DNA from: Deltaproteobacteria bacterium
Lineage (GTDB): Bacteria; Desulfobacterota; Desulfuromonadia; Geobacterales; Pseudopelobacteraceae
Reading direction: 5' to 3'
Length of the DNA: 50,084 nucleotides
Assembly (NCBI GenBank): GCA_019162745.1
Contig: JAFLLC010000014.1
Span: forward strand, 37,686-87,769
Position 1 is the stretch's first letter; every line of letters begins with the position of its first letter. This document shows positions 17,801 through 25,151 of this stretch, piece after piece. The notes below the pieces were generated by a model, which was not told where the DNA came from, ran no database searches, and worked only from the letters and a program-made list of their open reading frames with translations. The translations under genes and the position numbers were made by a program.

Positions 17801-18675
17801 GTGAGGTTAATGTGCCGGATACGGTTCCAACTTCGCCGGAAACTGCTGGCAGTTCACCGGGGGCGATTCTTCGCCGTTGCCGGGAGTTTCACGGCTTTAC
17901 GCTTGAAGAAGCCTCTGAAACCACAAAAATCGGTATTTCCTACCTGAAAGCATTGGAGTCCGACCAGATTCATGAATTTGCCAATCAGGCCTACCTCAAG
18001 GGTTTTCTTCGTATTTACGCAACCTACCTCGGTCTGAACTCCGACGATGTGGCGCGTATGTATGGCAAGCTGTTTGGAGCTCAGGATGATAAATCGACTC
18101 CTGCCCGCGCGCCTGCGTCTCCGATCCGTCAGCCGCGACGTTTGATATCTATAAAAAAATTGTTGTTCCCGGCATTTTTACTGGCAATGATCCTGATTAC
18201 CGCTACTTTCTTCAATCGCCCTCCACCCCCGCTGGTTCGTCAGCAGCAACCGGCTGCTGTAGTTGTATCCCCCCCGCCGGTTACAGCGGTCCAGGCCGTA
18301 CAGAGCTCCGTGCGGGTCAAGAAGGAAGAGGCGAACATCCCTGTTCCCAAGGCAGAAGTACGTCCGCCAGAGCCACCTGTATATGAAGAACCGGTGGTAT
18401 CTGTACGTCCGGCAGAAGCTGCCAAGGGATTTATTCTGAAAATCAAGGTTACCCAGAGCGGCACGCTGACGTCAACCGTTGACGACTCCGGGCCGCAACA
18501 GTACGATCTTGAAGTTGGAGATGTCATTGAGTGGAAGGCAGAAAAAAAAGTCACGCTGGAATTAAGCAATGCTGGTGGCGTAAACGTAGAACTGAACGGC
18601 AAGCCGTATAAGTCTCTCGGCCCTCCCGGTAAACCGGCTTATGTTGAACTGGATGCCGCCGGCGTAGCAGAGTAA
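17797..18675 (+). CDS. rodZ: RodZ-like cell-shape protein (HTH, transmembrane, DUF4115)
   Basis: 292 aa. The N-terminal Cro/C1-type helix-turn-helix (about residues 22-90, GAILRRCREFHGFTLEEASE, then ANQAYLKGFLRIYATYLGLN) is followed by a basic linker, one transmembrane helix (about residues 122-142, KKLLFPAFLLAMILITATFF) and a proline/valine-rich linker. The C-terminal domain matches the DUF4115 region of RodZ (LEVGDVIEWKAEKKVTLELSNAGGVNVELN). RodZ links MreB to the wall-elongation machinery. The start overlaps the TPR gene (ATGA). Assignment rests on domain order; some HTH_25-DUF4115 proteins have other names. Confidence 0.82.
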   Translation: MSEVNVPDTVPTSPETAGSSPGAILRRCREFHGFTLEEASETTKIGISYLKALESDQIHEFANQAYLKGFLRIYATYLGLNSDDVARMYGKLFGAQDDKSTPARAPASPIRQPRRLISIKKLLFPAFLLAMILITATFFNRPPPPLVRQQQPAAVVVSPPPVTAVQAVQSSVRVKKEEANIPVPKAEVRPPEPPVYEEPVVSVRPAEAAKGFILKIKVTQSGTLTSTVDDSGPQQYDLEVGDVIEWKAEKKVTLELSNAGGVNVELNGKPYKSLGPPGKPAYVELDAAGVAE

Positions 18676-18742
18676 TTACGGTGCATTTTCACGCCCCTGT
18701 TGCCTGCTCTGCATGACGTAACAAAAAAAGAAAATCAGACAC

Positions 18743-18770
18743 TTGACACTCATCCGCTCCATGCTAGACT
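18743..18770 (+). promoter_or_regulatory. Sigma-70-type promoter for the response-regulator gene
   Basis: Perfect TTGACA at 18743-18748, a 16-bp spacer, and TAGACT at 18765-18770. Transcription would begin near 18777, upstream of the GTG at 18803 but downstream of the other in-frame start codons (TTG 18743, ATG 18761). This supports the shorter protein. Confidence 0.65.
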
Positions 18771-18802
18771 TCCAATACTTCGAACCGGGCAGGAGAGCCA
18801 CT

Positions 18803-19177
18803 GTGGAACAGGGATATAAACGGATACTGGTTGTGGATGATGAGGAAAACGCCAGGGTGGCGCTTTCTAAAATCCTTACCCATGATGGCTATGAGGTCTC
18901 TAGTGCCAGGAACGGGGTGGAAGCGCTCAATTATCTGCGCAGTAAAAATGTGGAACTGATCATTACCGATCTGAATATGCCGGAGATGAATGGATTGATG
19001 TTTTTACGCGAGCTCAACCGCAGTCATCCAGCCAGCAATGTTATCATGATCACCGCCTACGGCGAAGTCGAGTCGTATCTTGAAGCCATGACGCTTGGCG
19101 CTTTTGAATACATCAACAAACCGGTCAAGTACGACGAGCTTAAAAAAGTCATCAACAAGATCTTCAATACCGTCTGA
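18803..19177 (+). CDS. Single-domain response regulator (CheY-like REC)
   Basis: 124 aa from the GTG at 18803, which has an AGGAGAG ribosome site; longer forms would begin inside the promoter. It is only a receiver domain: acidic pair Asp12-Asp13 in ILVVDDEENARVALS, phospho-acceptor Asp56 in LIITDLNMPEMNG, the switch Thr in VIMITAYGEVE, and Lys in EYINKPVKYDEL. No output domain is present, so it probably acts by protein binding or in a phosphorelay. Its cognate kinase is not encoded nearby; the only kinase-like neighbour is the DHp-only ORF at 19739-19987. Confidence 0.92.
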   Translation: MEQGYKRILVVDDEENARVALSKILTHDGYEVSSARNGVEALNYLRSKNVELIITDLNMPEMNGLMFLRELNRSHPASNVIMITAYGEVESYLEAMTLGAFEYINKPVKYDELKKVINKIFNTV

Positions 19178-19204
19178 ATAAAGTTCAGTATTTTATGGAG
19201 TAAG

Positions 19205-19222
19205 AAGCAGTTTCCTGCTTTT
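19205..19222 (+). terminator. Weak hairpin after the response regulator
   Basis: AAGCAG (19205-19210), loop TTTC, CTGCTT (19215-19220) then TT. An outer GTTCAG (19183-19188)/CTGAAC (19223-19228) pair encloses it. The short T-run makes termination uncertain. Confidence 0.35.
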
Positions 19223-19286
19223 CTGAACAGAAATGCGATGCAGCCAGTTTTTCGTCTTATTCCAACAGAGTCCAGGAGGATTCATT

Positions 19287-19736
19287 ATGAAACCGTTCAC
19301 AAAAATTTTAACCGCCGTCGACTTTTCGGAAAATTCTGACTATGCTTTCGAATATGCTCTGACGCTGGCAAACCAGTTCAACGCCGAACTTACGATTATT
19401 CACGTTATTAACGAACCGGTTGACCTGCGCGGATTCTATGTGCCGCACATCTCTTTCGAACAGCTGGAAAAAGAGATCGAAGAAAGCGCTGTCAAGATGA
19501 TGGCAACCTTCTGCAGTTCAAAGTTGGGGGCTTTTACTAATTACAAGACAGCTATCGTGACCGGTATTCCTTGCGACGAAATTATAGCGGCGGCCGACAA
19601 AAACGATGCGTCCCTGATCGTGCTCGGCACTCATGGCAGAACCGGTCTCGACCGTATCCTTTTTGGCAGCACTGCAGAACGTGTGGTGCGCTCTGCCGGC
19701 TGCCCTGTTCTGACGGTCAGGCTCCCAACTCCTTAG
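19287..19736 (+). CDS. Universal stress protein, UspA family
   Basis: 149 aa from the ATG at 19287, which has a clear AGGAGG ribosome site; an upstream in-frame ATG at 19233 is rejected. The Usp fold is evident: KILTAVDFSENSDYAFEYAL at the N-terminus and the ATP-binding motif GTHGRTGLDRILFGSTAERV, ending in VVRSAGCPVLTVR. The G-2x-G-9x-G-S/T pattern suggests an ATP-binding member. These proteins help survival under starvation and redox stress; the exact role is unknown. It lies 109 bp after the response regulator and 2 bp before the DHp stub. Confidence 0.93.
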   Translation: MKPFTKILTAVDFSENSDYAFEYALTLANQFNAELTIIHVINEPVDLRGFYVPHISFEQLEKEIEESAVKMMATFCSSKLGAFTNYKTAIVTGIPCDEIIAAADKNDASLIVLGTHGRTGLDRILFGSTAERVVRSAGCPVLTVRLPTP

Positions 19737-19738
19737 CG

Positions 19739-19987
19739 GTGAATACTCATGAAGAGATGGTCAGGTCTGAAACAGTCGCGGCTGTGAGGTCTCTTTCAGC
19801 AGGTGTTGCTCACGAGATCCGTAATCCGCTAAACTCCATCTCCCTGTTTGTTCAGCTGATGCGCCAGACAACGACTGACCCGGACCAACTTGAGCAGCAG
19901 GATAAAATCCTCAAAGAGGTGGAGCGGATAGATTCCATTATCCGGAGATTGCTGGATGGCTCGCAGCAGGTCCCTGACAACCAGTAA
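19739..19987 (+). CDS. Isolated histidine-kinase dimerisation/phospho-acceptor (HisKA) stub
   Basis: 82 aa from the GTG at 19739 (ATG at 19757 is an alternative). The protein contains a near-complete HisKA domain with the H-box SAGVAHEIRNPLNSISLFVQ and a second helix ending KEVERIDSIIRRLLDG, then a stop. No HATPase domain follows in any frame; the next bases encode a different small ORF. It could be a remnant of a truncated kinase or a small phosphotransfer protein serving the REC-only protein at 18803. It starts 2 bp after uspA, without a good ribosome site. Confidence 0.7.
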   Translation: MNTHEEMVRSETVAAVRSLSAGVAHEIRNPLNSISLFVQLMRQTTTDPDQLEQQDKILKEVERIDSIIRRLLDGSQQVPDNQ

Positions 19988-20025
19988 ATATTCTCCCTTT
20001 CTTTTTCCGCTTGAGGTGGTGTCGC

Positions 20026-20178
20026 ATGTCTCAGCTGTTGACCTCAATGTCCCAGAAATTGCCTCATGAACAAGGTGCACCTGAAATGGGTGCCAGAATC
20101 CATATCCCCAAGTCTACCCATCCGGTCGATATCATCATCGAACAGCTCCTTGAGCGCGGAAAGTACCTGCAGAGCTGA
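20026..20178 (+). CDS. Small hypothetical protein, 50 aa, coupled to the FAD oxidoreductase gene
   Basis: ATG at 20026 with a GAGGTGG ribosome site 7 bp upstream. The product begins MSQLLTSMSQKLPHEQG and ends in a probable amphipathic helix, VDIIIEQLLERGKYLQS. The stop lies four bases before the ATG of the next gene at 20183, which itself lacks a good ribosome site, so the small ORF probably delivers ribosomes to it by coupling. No family is recognised, and no signal peptide or membrane segment is seen. The evidence is RBS, spacing and frame only. Confidence 0.55.
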   Translation: MSQLLTSMSQKLPHEQGAPEMGARIHIPKSTHPVDIIIEQLLERGKYLQS

Positions 20179-20182
20179 CTAC

Positions 20183-21763
20183 ATGCCTTTCATCTATCGC
20201 AACCTCTGTCTCACCTCTCATGACAGTGAAGAAAATCTTCCTGTGCTGCTGGCGGCGAAACTTTCCGTACCGCTGTCATCCGTTCGGAATCTCCGTATCA
20301 TTCGTAAAGGGATAGATGCCCGTAAAAAGGCGCAGATCAAACTTGTCTATACGCTCTCCTTTTCTGGCGATGATGTGGTCCGGCTGTGTCTGGGGGGTGA
20401 TCCGGCGCTGGAATGGCAGGAAGAAAAAGTGGTTCCTGTCTTGGCACACCTTCAGTCGCACAAGCGCATCGTCATCGTCGGCAGCGGTCCGGCCGGGCTG
20501 TTTGCAGCTCTGCGTCTGGCAGAGTACGGATTGACGGCAACGATCATCGAGCGCGGCGAACCGGTGGAACAGCGGGCGCTCTCCGTGCAGCGCTTCTGGA
20601 AAGAGGGGGTTCTCGACCCTGAATCCAATGTCCAGTTCGGTGAAGGTGGAGCCGGGACTTTTTCAGACGGTAAGTTGACCTGTCGCTCCAAAGATTCGTT
20701 GGTGCCGTGGGTGCTGGAACAATTTGTTTCCTTTGGCGCCCAGCCTGAGATACGCTATCTTGCCAAGCCGCACATCGGCACCGATCGATTGAGAACGGTA
20801 ATCAGTGCTATCCGGAGGGGCCTCGTCGAAAAGGGTTTTGATATCCGCTTCGGTTGCCGTATGACCGGCCTGAATATCAAGAATGGCTGTATCGGAGCGG
20901 TGACTTTGAATGATACGGAAGAAATTCCGTGTGATTTTCTGATTCTGGCCAGCGGTCATAGTGCACGGGACACGTTTGAGCTGCTGGATCGGTTGAATGT
21001 GCCGCTGCAACGGAAACCGTTCGCGATGGGACTCAGGGTTGAACATCCTCAAGAGCTGATAAACCAAATCCAGTATGGCAGCCTGAAACAGCCAAACCTG
21101 CCGGCGGCTGACTATGGTGTTGCCTGGAACAACAGCTCCAGCGGTCGGAGCGCCTATTCCTTCTGTATGTGTCCTGGAGGGGTGGTGGTCGGTGGGGCGT
21201 CTGAGGCGGGTGGGGTGGTGACCAACGGTATGAGCGGTCAACTGCGCAACTCCCCCTACGCTAACAGCGCTCTGGTTGTTAACGTTCGGGAAGACGATTT
21301 CGATGGGACTGGTCCGCTGGCAGGGATTCGGCTGCAGCGCCGCTGGGAGCAGCGGGCTTTTGAACTGGGTGGAAGAGGGTACCTGGCCCCGGCCCAGAAC
21401 CTGCTCGATTTCCTGCGCCTCCCGGGGAAAGGGGCGACCAGATCGAGTTACCGTCCCGGTATCTGCGAGACGCAACTGGATGCAGTGCTGCCGCCCTTTA
21501 TCATCGATACGCTGCGTGAAGGGATTACTGATTTCGGACGAAAGCTGAAGGGATTCGTCACTGCGGAGGCGACACTGATCGGCATCGAGTCGCGTACCTC
21601 CTCACCGGTACGGGTGCTGCGCGACGTCAGCAGTTTTGAGTCCGTTGGCGTCAAGGGGCTGTACCCTGCAGGTGAGGGGGCCGGTTATGCCGGCGGTATC
21701 ATGAGCTCCGCCGTAGATGGCATTAAAATTGCCGACAGCATCGCGGGGCTGTTGAAAACGTAA
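20183..21763 (+). CDS. NAD(P)/FAD-dependent oxidoreductase (COG2509-type)
   Basis: 526 aa from the ATG at 20183. The longer in-frame ORF from 20066 overlaps the small upstream ORF, and residues before MPFIYRNL look non-coding. An N-terminal substrate-type domain (about residues 1-85, with VRNLRIIRKGIDARKKAQIK) precedes the Rossmann FAD motif GSGPAGLFAALRLAEYGL. Family motifs NVQFGEGGAGTFSDGKLT and the C-terminal GLYPAGEGAGYAGGIMSSAV are clear. This matches the uncharacterised FAD-dependent dehydrogenase group COG2509, related to HI0933-like/GidA flavoproteins. Substrate is unknown. It ends 32 bp from the convergent hemerythrin gene. Confidence 0.88.
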   Translation: MPFIYRNLCLTSHDSEENLPVLLAAKLSVPLSSVRNLRIIRKGIDARKKAQIKLVYTLSFSGDDVVRLCLGGDPALEWQEEKVVPVLAHLQSHKRIVIVGSGPAGLFAALRLAEYGLTATIIERGEPVEQRALSVQRFWKEGVLDPESNVQFGEGGAGTFSDGKLTCRSKDSLVPWVLEQFVSFGAQPEIRYLAKPHIGTDRLRTVISAIRRGLVEKGFDIRFGCRMTGLNIKNGCIGAVTLNDTEEIPCDFLILASGHSARDTFELLDRLNVPLQRKPFAMGLRVEHPQELINQIQYGSLKQPNLPAADYGVAWNNSSSGRSAYSFCMCPGGVVVGGASEAGGVVTNGMSGQLRNSPYANSALVVNVREDDFDGTGPLAGIRLQRRWEQRAFELGGRGYLAPAQNLLDFLRLPGKGATRSSYRPGICETQLDAVLPPFIIDTLREGITDFGRKLKGFVTAEATLIGIESRTSSPVRVLRDVSSFESVGVKGLYPAGEGAGYAGGIMSSAVDGIKIADSIAGLLKT

Positions 21764-21767
21764 CCCC

Positions 21768-21798
21768 TCCAAACCTCTCCCGTAACAGAGGGGGTTTA
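21768..21798. terminator. Possible bidirectional terminator between convergent genes
   Basis: The short gap between the FAD oxidoreductase and hemerythrin genes holds AACCTCT...AGAGG and GGTTT, able to form a 5-bp stem with flanking A and T runs. It is weak and is called mainly because of its position. Confidence 0.3.
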
Positions 21799-22200
21799 GC
21801 TTTCCGCCTGTTGGTGGATAAAGCGGCTGTATCCCTGGTCGGTCCCCTTTATATGGCAGACCAGCCAGTCCACCATGAAATCCAGGACGCTCTCCCCCAT
21901 TTCGTGACCGTCAATGAATTCAACCTGAATCTCACGCAAACGAGAAACAAACTGGTCATGCTCCTTGCGGTGAGCCGCGAGACCGGGGTAGTTGCAGGAG
22001 AGCATCAGCCGTTCTTCTTCGCCGAAATGTTCCGTAACGTAGGTAATCAAATTCCAGATCACCTCTCCAACCGCCTCAGCACCGTCTCCGCTCTTGATCG
22101 CGGTATTCAGGGTATTAATCCAGCCGAAGAGCGCTTTATGCTGAGCATCAATCGTCGGAATACCGAGCGCAATACTGTCGTCCCATTCAAAAATAGCCAT
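21796..22200 (-). CDS. Bacteriohemerythrin
   Basis: 134 aa, the single-domain size. All diiron ligands are visible: His21 (IDAQHKALFGW), His58 and Glu62 (TEHFGEEERLM), His77 and His81 (AAHRKEHDQF), His116 and Asp121 (CHIKGTDQGYSRF). It would reversibly bind O2 at a non-heme diiron site, for oxygen sensing, storage or scavenging in an anaerobe or microaerophile. The ATG has a GAGGTGA ribosome site. It is the last gene of the long minus-strand run, 26 bp after the M16 gene. Confidence 0.95.
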   Translation of the reverse strand: MAIFEWDDSIALGIPTIDAQHKALFGWINTLNTAIKSGDGAEAVGEVIWNLITYVTEHFGEEERLMLSCNYPGLAAHRKEHDQFVSRLREIQVEFIDGHEMGESVLDFMVDWLVCHIKGTDQGYSRFIHQQAES

Positions 22201-22226
22201 ATCTGTTCACCTCATTCGTCTGTTAA

Positions 22227-23657
22227 TCAGGGTTTTGGAATATCCAACCTCAGGTCAAGCTCCCGCACGGCACCCAGCGTTGCGAGCGGCTGGTCGAACT
22301 TTGCCGCATCGCCGATGACAACCAGTTTGAACGCGTCCGGCTTCAGGTGTTTTCGCGCCGCTTCGAGTATATCCGCTTTTGTTACTTTGGCAATGTTGTC
22401 ACGATATCGCTCGAGATAGCCGTCCGGGTAGCCGTAATATTCCAGGCGGGCCCGCTGGGAGACGATAGAAGCCGGAGTGGTAAAGCTGAACATGAACGAG
22501 TTGATCATGTATTCCCGGGCGGCATTCAGTTCAGCGTCGCTGACCGGCTCTTTTGTCACGCCGGCGATAATGCTCTTCATCAGGTTGATCGCTTTGATGG
22601 TAGATTCCGCCTTGGTTTCAGTCTCCGCAACAAAGCTGCCGGTAAAGCGGCGACCGATGTCGAAGTGGCTTCCGACGTTATAAGCGAGTCCGCGGTTGGT
22701 GCGGATTTCCATCGTTAGACGCGATGTGAAGCTCCCCCCTAGAATGTAGTCCAGAAGGCGCACGGCATAGATATCAGGATTATTCTTGTTGAGTCCCAGA
22801 TGTCCCATGCGGATGACGCTCTGATTGATATCTTTTTTACCATAAAGGAGCACACTCCGGAACAGCTGTTTCGGTTGGGGTATCTCCGGCAACGTCAAAG
22901 CGCTGCGGCTTTTTCCCGCTATAAAGGTCGAATTCAGCTCTTTGAGCAGCTCGGTGCGATCAAAATCACCCGATACGGAAAGAATCATGTTGTCGAGCCG
23001 GTAAAAGCGCCGGTGAAAATCAACCAGATCCTGCCGGCTGATGGCGCCGACCGACGCAAAGGTCGGTATGTCAGCCAGTGGGTGTCCGGCATAAATGGCC
23101 CGACTGATTTCGCGATCAGCAATTTCCTTGGGATCGTCATTTTGCCGCCGCAAACTCTCTACCGTCTGACGGCGGGCAATTTCTAGCCGTTTTTCATTGA
23201 AGTCGGGACTCAGCAGTACGTGGCTGAAGATCTGCAGCGTACGGCTGAAATTCTTTTTCAGTGACGTCAGCGAGACCGTGCCCATATCAATGCCGATGCC
23301 GCTTTCAACGCCAGAAGCCATAAATTCAAGTTCGTCATCCATTGCTTCCGCTGTCACGCCCCCGGCGCCGCCGCTGCGCATAACAACTCCGGCGATACCG
23401 GACAGCCCGGATTTAGCGGCCGGCTCATAGACCGATCCGACCCGCACCATGGCGGTCATGTTGATGATCGGCAGTTCGGTGTCGCGCAGCAGATAGACCG
23501 GCATGCCGCAGTCAAGGACAACCCGCTCGGCCTGAGGGATCTGAAAGCTGAGTTCGGGAAATTTCATGGTGCGGGGATTTGACAATGCCTCCCCGGCGGC
23601 AGCCACTGAGACCAGCAGGGAAAGCAGTAAGATTAATGAAAGGAGGAGGCGTTTCAT
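22227..23657 (-). CDS. M16-family peptidase-like protein, subunit without the zinc site
   Basis: 476 aa with an N-terminal signal peptide (KRLLLSLILLLSLLVSVAAA). The fold is that of the processing-peptidase/pitrilysin family, but the HxxEH zinc site is replaced by SGLSGIAGVVMRSGG, so it cannot cleave alone. It does carry the family R/Y motif in the second half (MEIRTNRGLAYNVGSHF), which helps bind substrate. This is complementary to the upstream gene, which has HLLEH but lacks the R/Y pair. The two therefore look like an alpha/beta heterodimer of the PMPP type in the periplasm. The start overlaps the upstream stop by four bases. Confidence 0.9.
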   Translation of the reverse strand: MKRLLLSLILLLSLLVSVAAAGEALSNPRTMKFPELSFQIPQAERVVLDCGMPVYLLRDTELPIINMTAMVRVGSVYEPAAKSGLSGIAGVVMRSGGAGGVTAEAMDDELEFMASGVESGIGIDMGTVSLTSLKKNFSRTLQIFSHVLLSPDFNEKRLEIARRQTVESLRRQNDDPKEIADREISRAIYAGHPLADIPTFASVGAISRQDLVDFHRRFYRLDNMILSVSGDFDRTELLKELNSTFIAGKSRSALTLPEIPQPKQLFRSVLLYGKKDINQSVIRMGHLGLNKNNPDIYAVRLLDYILGGSFTSRLTMEIRTNRGLAYNVGSHFDIGRRFTGSFVAETETKAESTIKAINLMKSIIAGVTKEPVSDAELNAAREYMINSFMFSFTTPASIVSQRARLEYYGYPDGYLERYRDNIAKVTKADILEAARKHLKPDAFKLVVIGDAAKFDQPLATLGAVRELDLRLDIPKP

Positions 23658-25138
23658 TTGTTACCCTCTTTTTTAGTGATAAATCCGACGCTGCGGTTCT
23701 CCCGGGTGAAATAGATTGCGGCTACCCGCTGAATATCAGCCGGGGTAACCGAGGCGATCCTGCCGCGATGTTCGGTCATGTAGCGCCAGCTGCCGGTCGT
23801 CGCTTCATACTCTGTCAGGTTGCGTGCCAGGCCGCCATTGGTTCCCATTCGGCGCGCCTCCTCATACTCTATCTGGTTGAGAATGCGCTGCAGATCACGC
23901 TGGGCGACCGGTGTAGTTTTCAGCAGTTCCAGTTCCTCCTGAACGGCATCTTCGACCTCTTTGACCGTATGCGGGGCACGTGGATCGGCACTGACGACAA
24001 ACAGGTTCGGATAACGGGAACCGGGTGCGTCAAAGGCGCCGATATCGGATGCAATCTGTTTTTCAATCACCAGCTTTTTGTAAAAACGCGAGGTACGACC
24101 GCTTCCCAGAATCATGCTGATCACGTCAAATACATAGTCATCCGGAGTTGCGATTGCCGGTTTGTGGAATCCGATCATCACCGTCGGCTCCGCCTCCGCT
24201 ATCAGTTCAATGCGCCGCTCCCCCGACTGCTTCGGTTCTACGGCGGTGACCGGCGGCAGATTTTTTCCCGGTTTGATCGTGCCGAAATAGCGCTCAACCA
24301 GGGCTATCGTACTCCTCGTGTCTATATCACCGACAATCGCCACAACCGCATTATTGGGCGCGTAGTAACTATGGAAAAAATGTTCTGCCTTGCTGCGGGT
24401 CAGGTTTTCAATGTCTGACATCCAGCCGATCGTCGGCTGGCCGTAGGGATGGGCCAGAAAACTGGAGGCCAGAAAAGTTTCCCATAATTTACTCTCCGGG
24501 TCCGCGTCATAAGATCTGCGCCTCTCCTCCATGACAACAGATCGTTCAGTATAAAACTCGCGCAGCACGGCATTCTGCAGGCGGTCCGATTCAATGGCGG
24601 CCCACAACTCCAGCTTGTTGGAGGGGAGGCTTATAAGATAGGTCGTGCCGTCACGGCTCGTAAAAGCGTTATAACCGGTGCCGCCATTCTTCGAATACAG
24701 TTCAAAAAACTCATCCTTGATGACAAGCTTTGACGCCTCGGCTTCCAGGGTTGCCAGCTGTTTCTCCAGGCTGGCTATTTTTGCCGGGTCGGCTTTGGCG
24801 CGTTGCACTTTTTCAGCCGTTAACGCCAGCGCCACCTCCTCAATCTTGTCAAGGAGTGGTTTCTCAGCGGAGTAATCCCTCGTTCCGAGCGTGGTTGTTC
24901 CCTTGAAGAGCATATGTTCCAGCAGATGGGCTATCCCGCGTTCATCACTCCGCTCATCGACGCTCCCGACCCTGAAGCGGATCCAGGCGGAAACCGTCGG
25001 CGAGGTATGCCGCTCCACCAGCAGCAGTTTCATGCCGTTTTTCATCGTGTGCTCAACGACTTTTTCTTCCAGCGTTGCGGCATGTATGCCGGTGGTACAG
25101 AGCGCCAGCAAGGTAATAATAAACAGTATCCGCTTCAT
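23654..25138 (-). CDS. M16-family zinc peptidase, catalytic subunit
   Basis: 494 aa with a signal peptide (MKRILFIITLLALCTTGIHA). The active site is intact: HLLEHMLFKG supplies two zinc His and the catalytic Glu, and YTERSVVMEERRRS supplies the downstream Glu. A charged Ala/Lys/Glu-rich insert follows the zinc motif (about residues 95-140, VQRAKADPAKIASLEKQLAT), predicted helical. The second half lacks the conserved Tyr, fitting a partnership with the next gene. ATG preceded by GGGAG. It lies 13 bp after mlaD in the same run. Confidence 0.92.
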   Translation of the reverse strand: MKRILFIITLLALCTTGIHAATLEEKVVEHTMKNGMKLLLVERHTSPTVSAWIRFRVGSVDERSDERGIAHLLEHMLFKGTTTLGTRDYSAEKPLLDKIEEVALALTAEKVQRAKADPAKIASLEKQLATLEAEASKLVIKDEFFELYSKNGGTGYNAFTSRDGTTYLISLPSNKLELWAAIESDRLQNAVLREFYTERSVVMEERRRSYDADPESKLWETFLASSFLAHPYGQPTIGWMSDIENLTRSKAEHFFHSYYAPNNAVVAIVGDIDTRSTIALVERYFGTIKPGKNLPPVTAVEPKQSGERRIELIAEAEPTVMIGFHKPAIATPDDYVFDVISMILGSGRTSRFYKKLVIEKQIASDIGAFDAPGSRYPNLFVVSADPRAPHTVKEVEDAVQEELELLKTTPVAQRDLQRILNQIEYEEARRMGTNGGLARNLTEYEATTGSWRYMTEHRGRIASVTPADIQRVAAIYFTRENRSVGFITKKEGNK

Positions 25139-25151
25139 ATCCGTTACTCCC

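Noticed and set aside
18676-18721. TTACG/CGTAA inverted repeat after rodZ as a terminator
   Set aside because: The arms are five bases with a long loop and no T-run; too weak to call.
20663-21475. 270-codon minus-strand frame inside the FAD oxidoreductase gene
   Set aside because: Shadow of a strong coding frame with clear FAD motifs on the plus strand.
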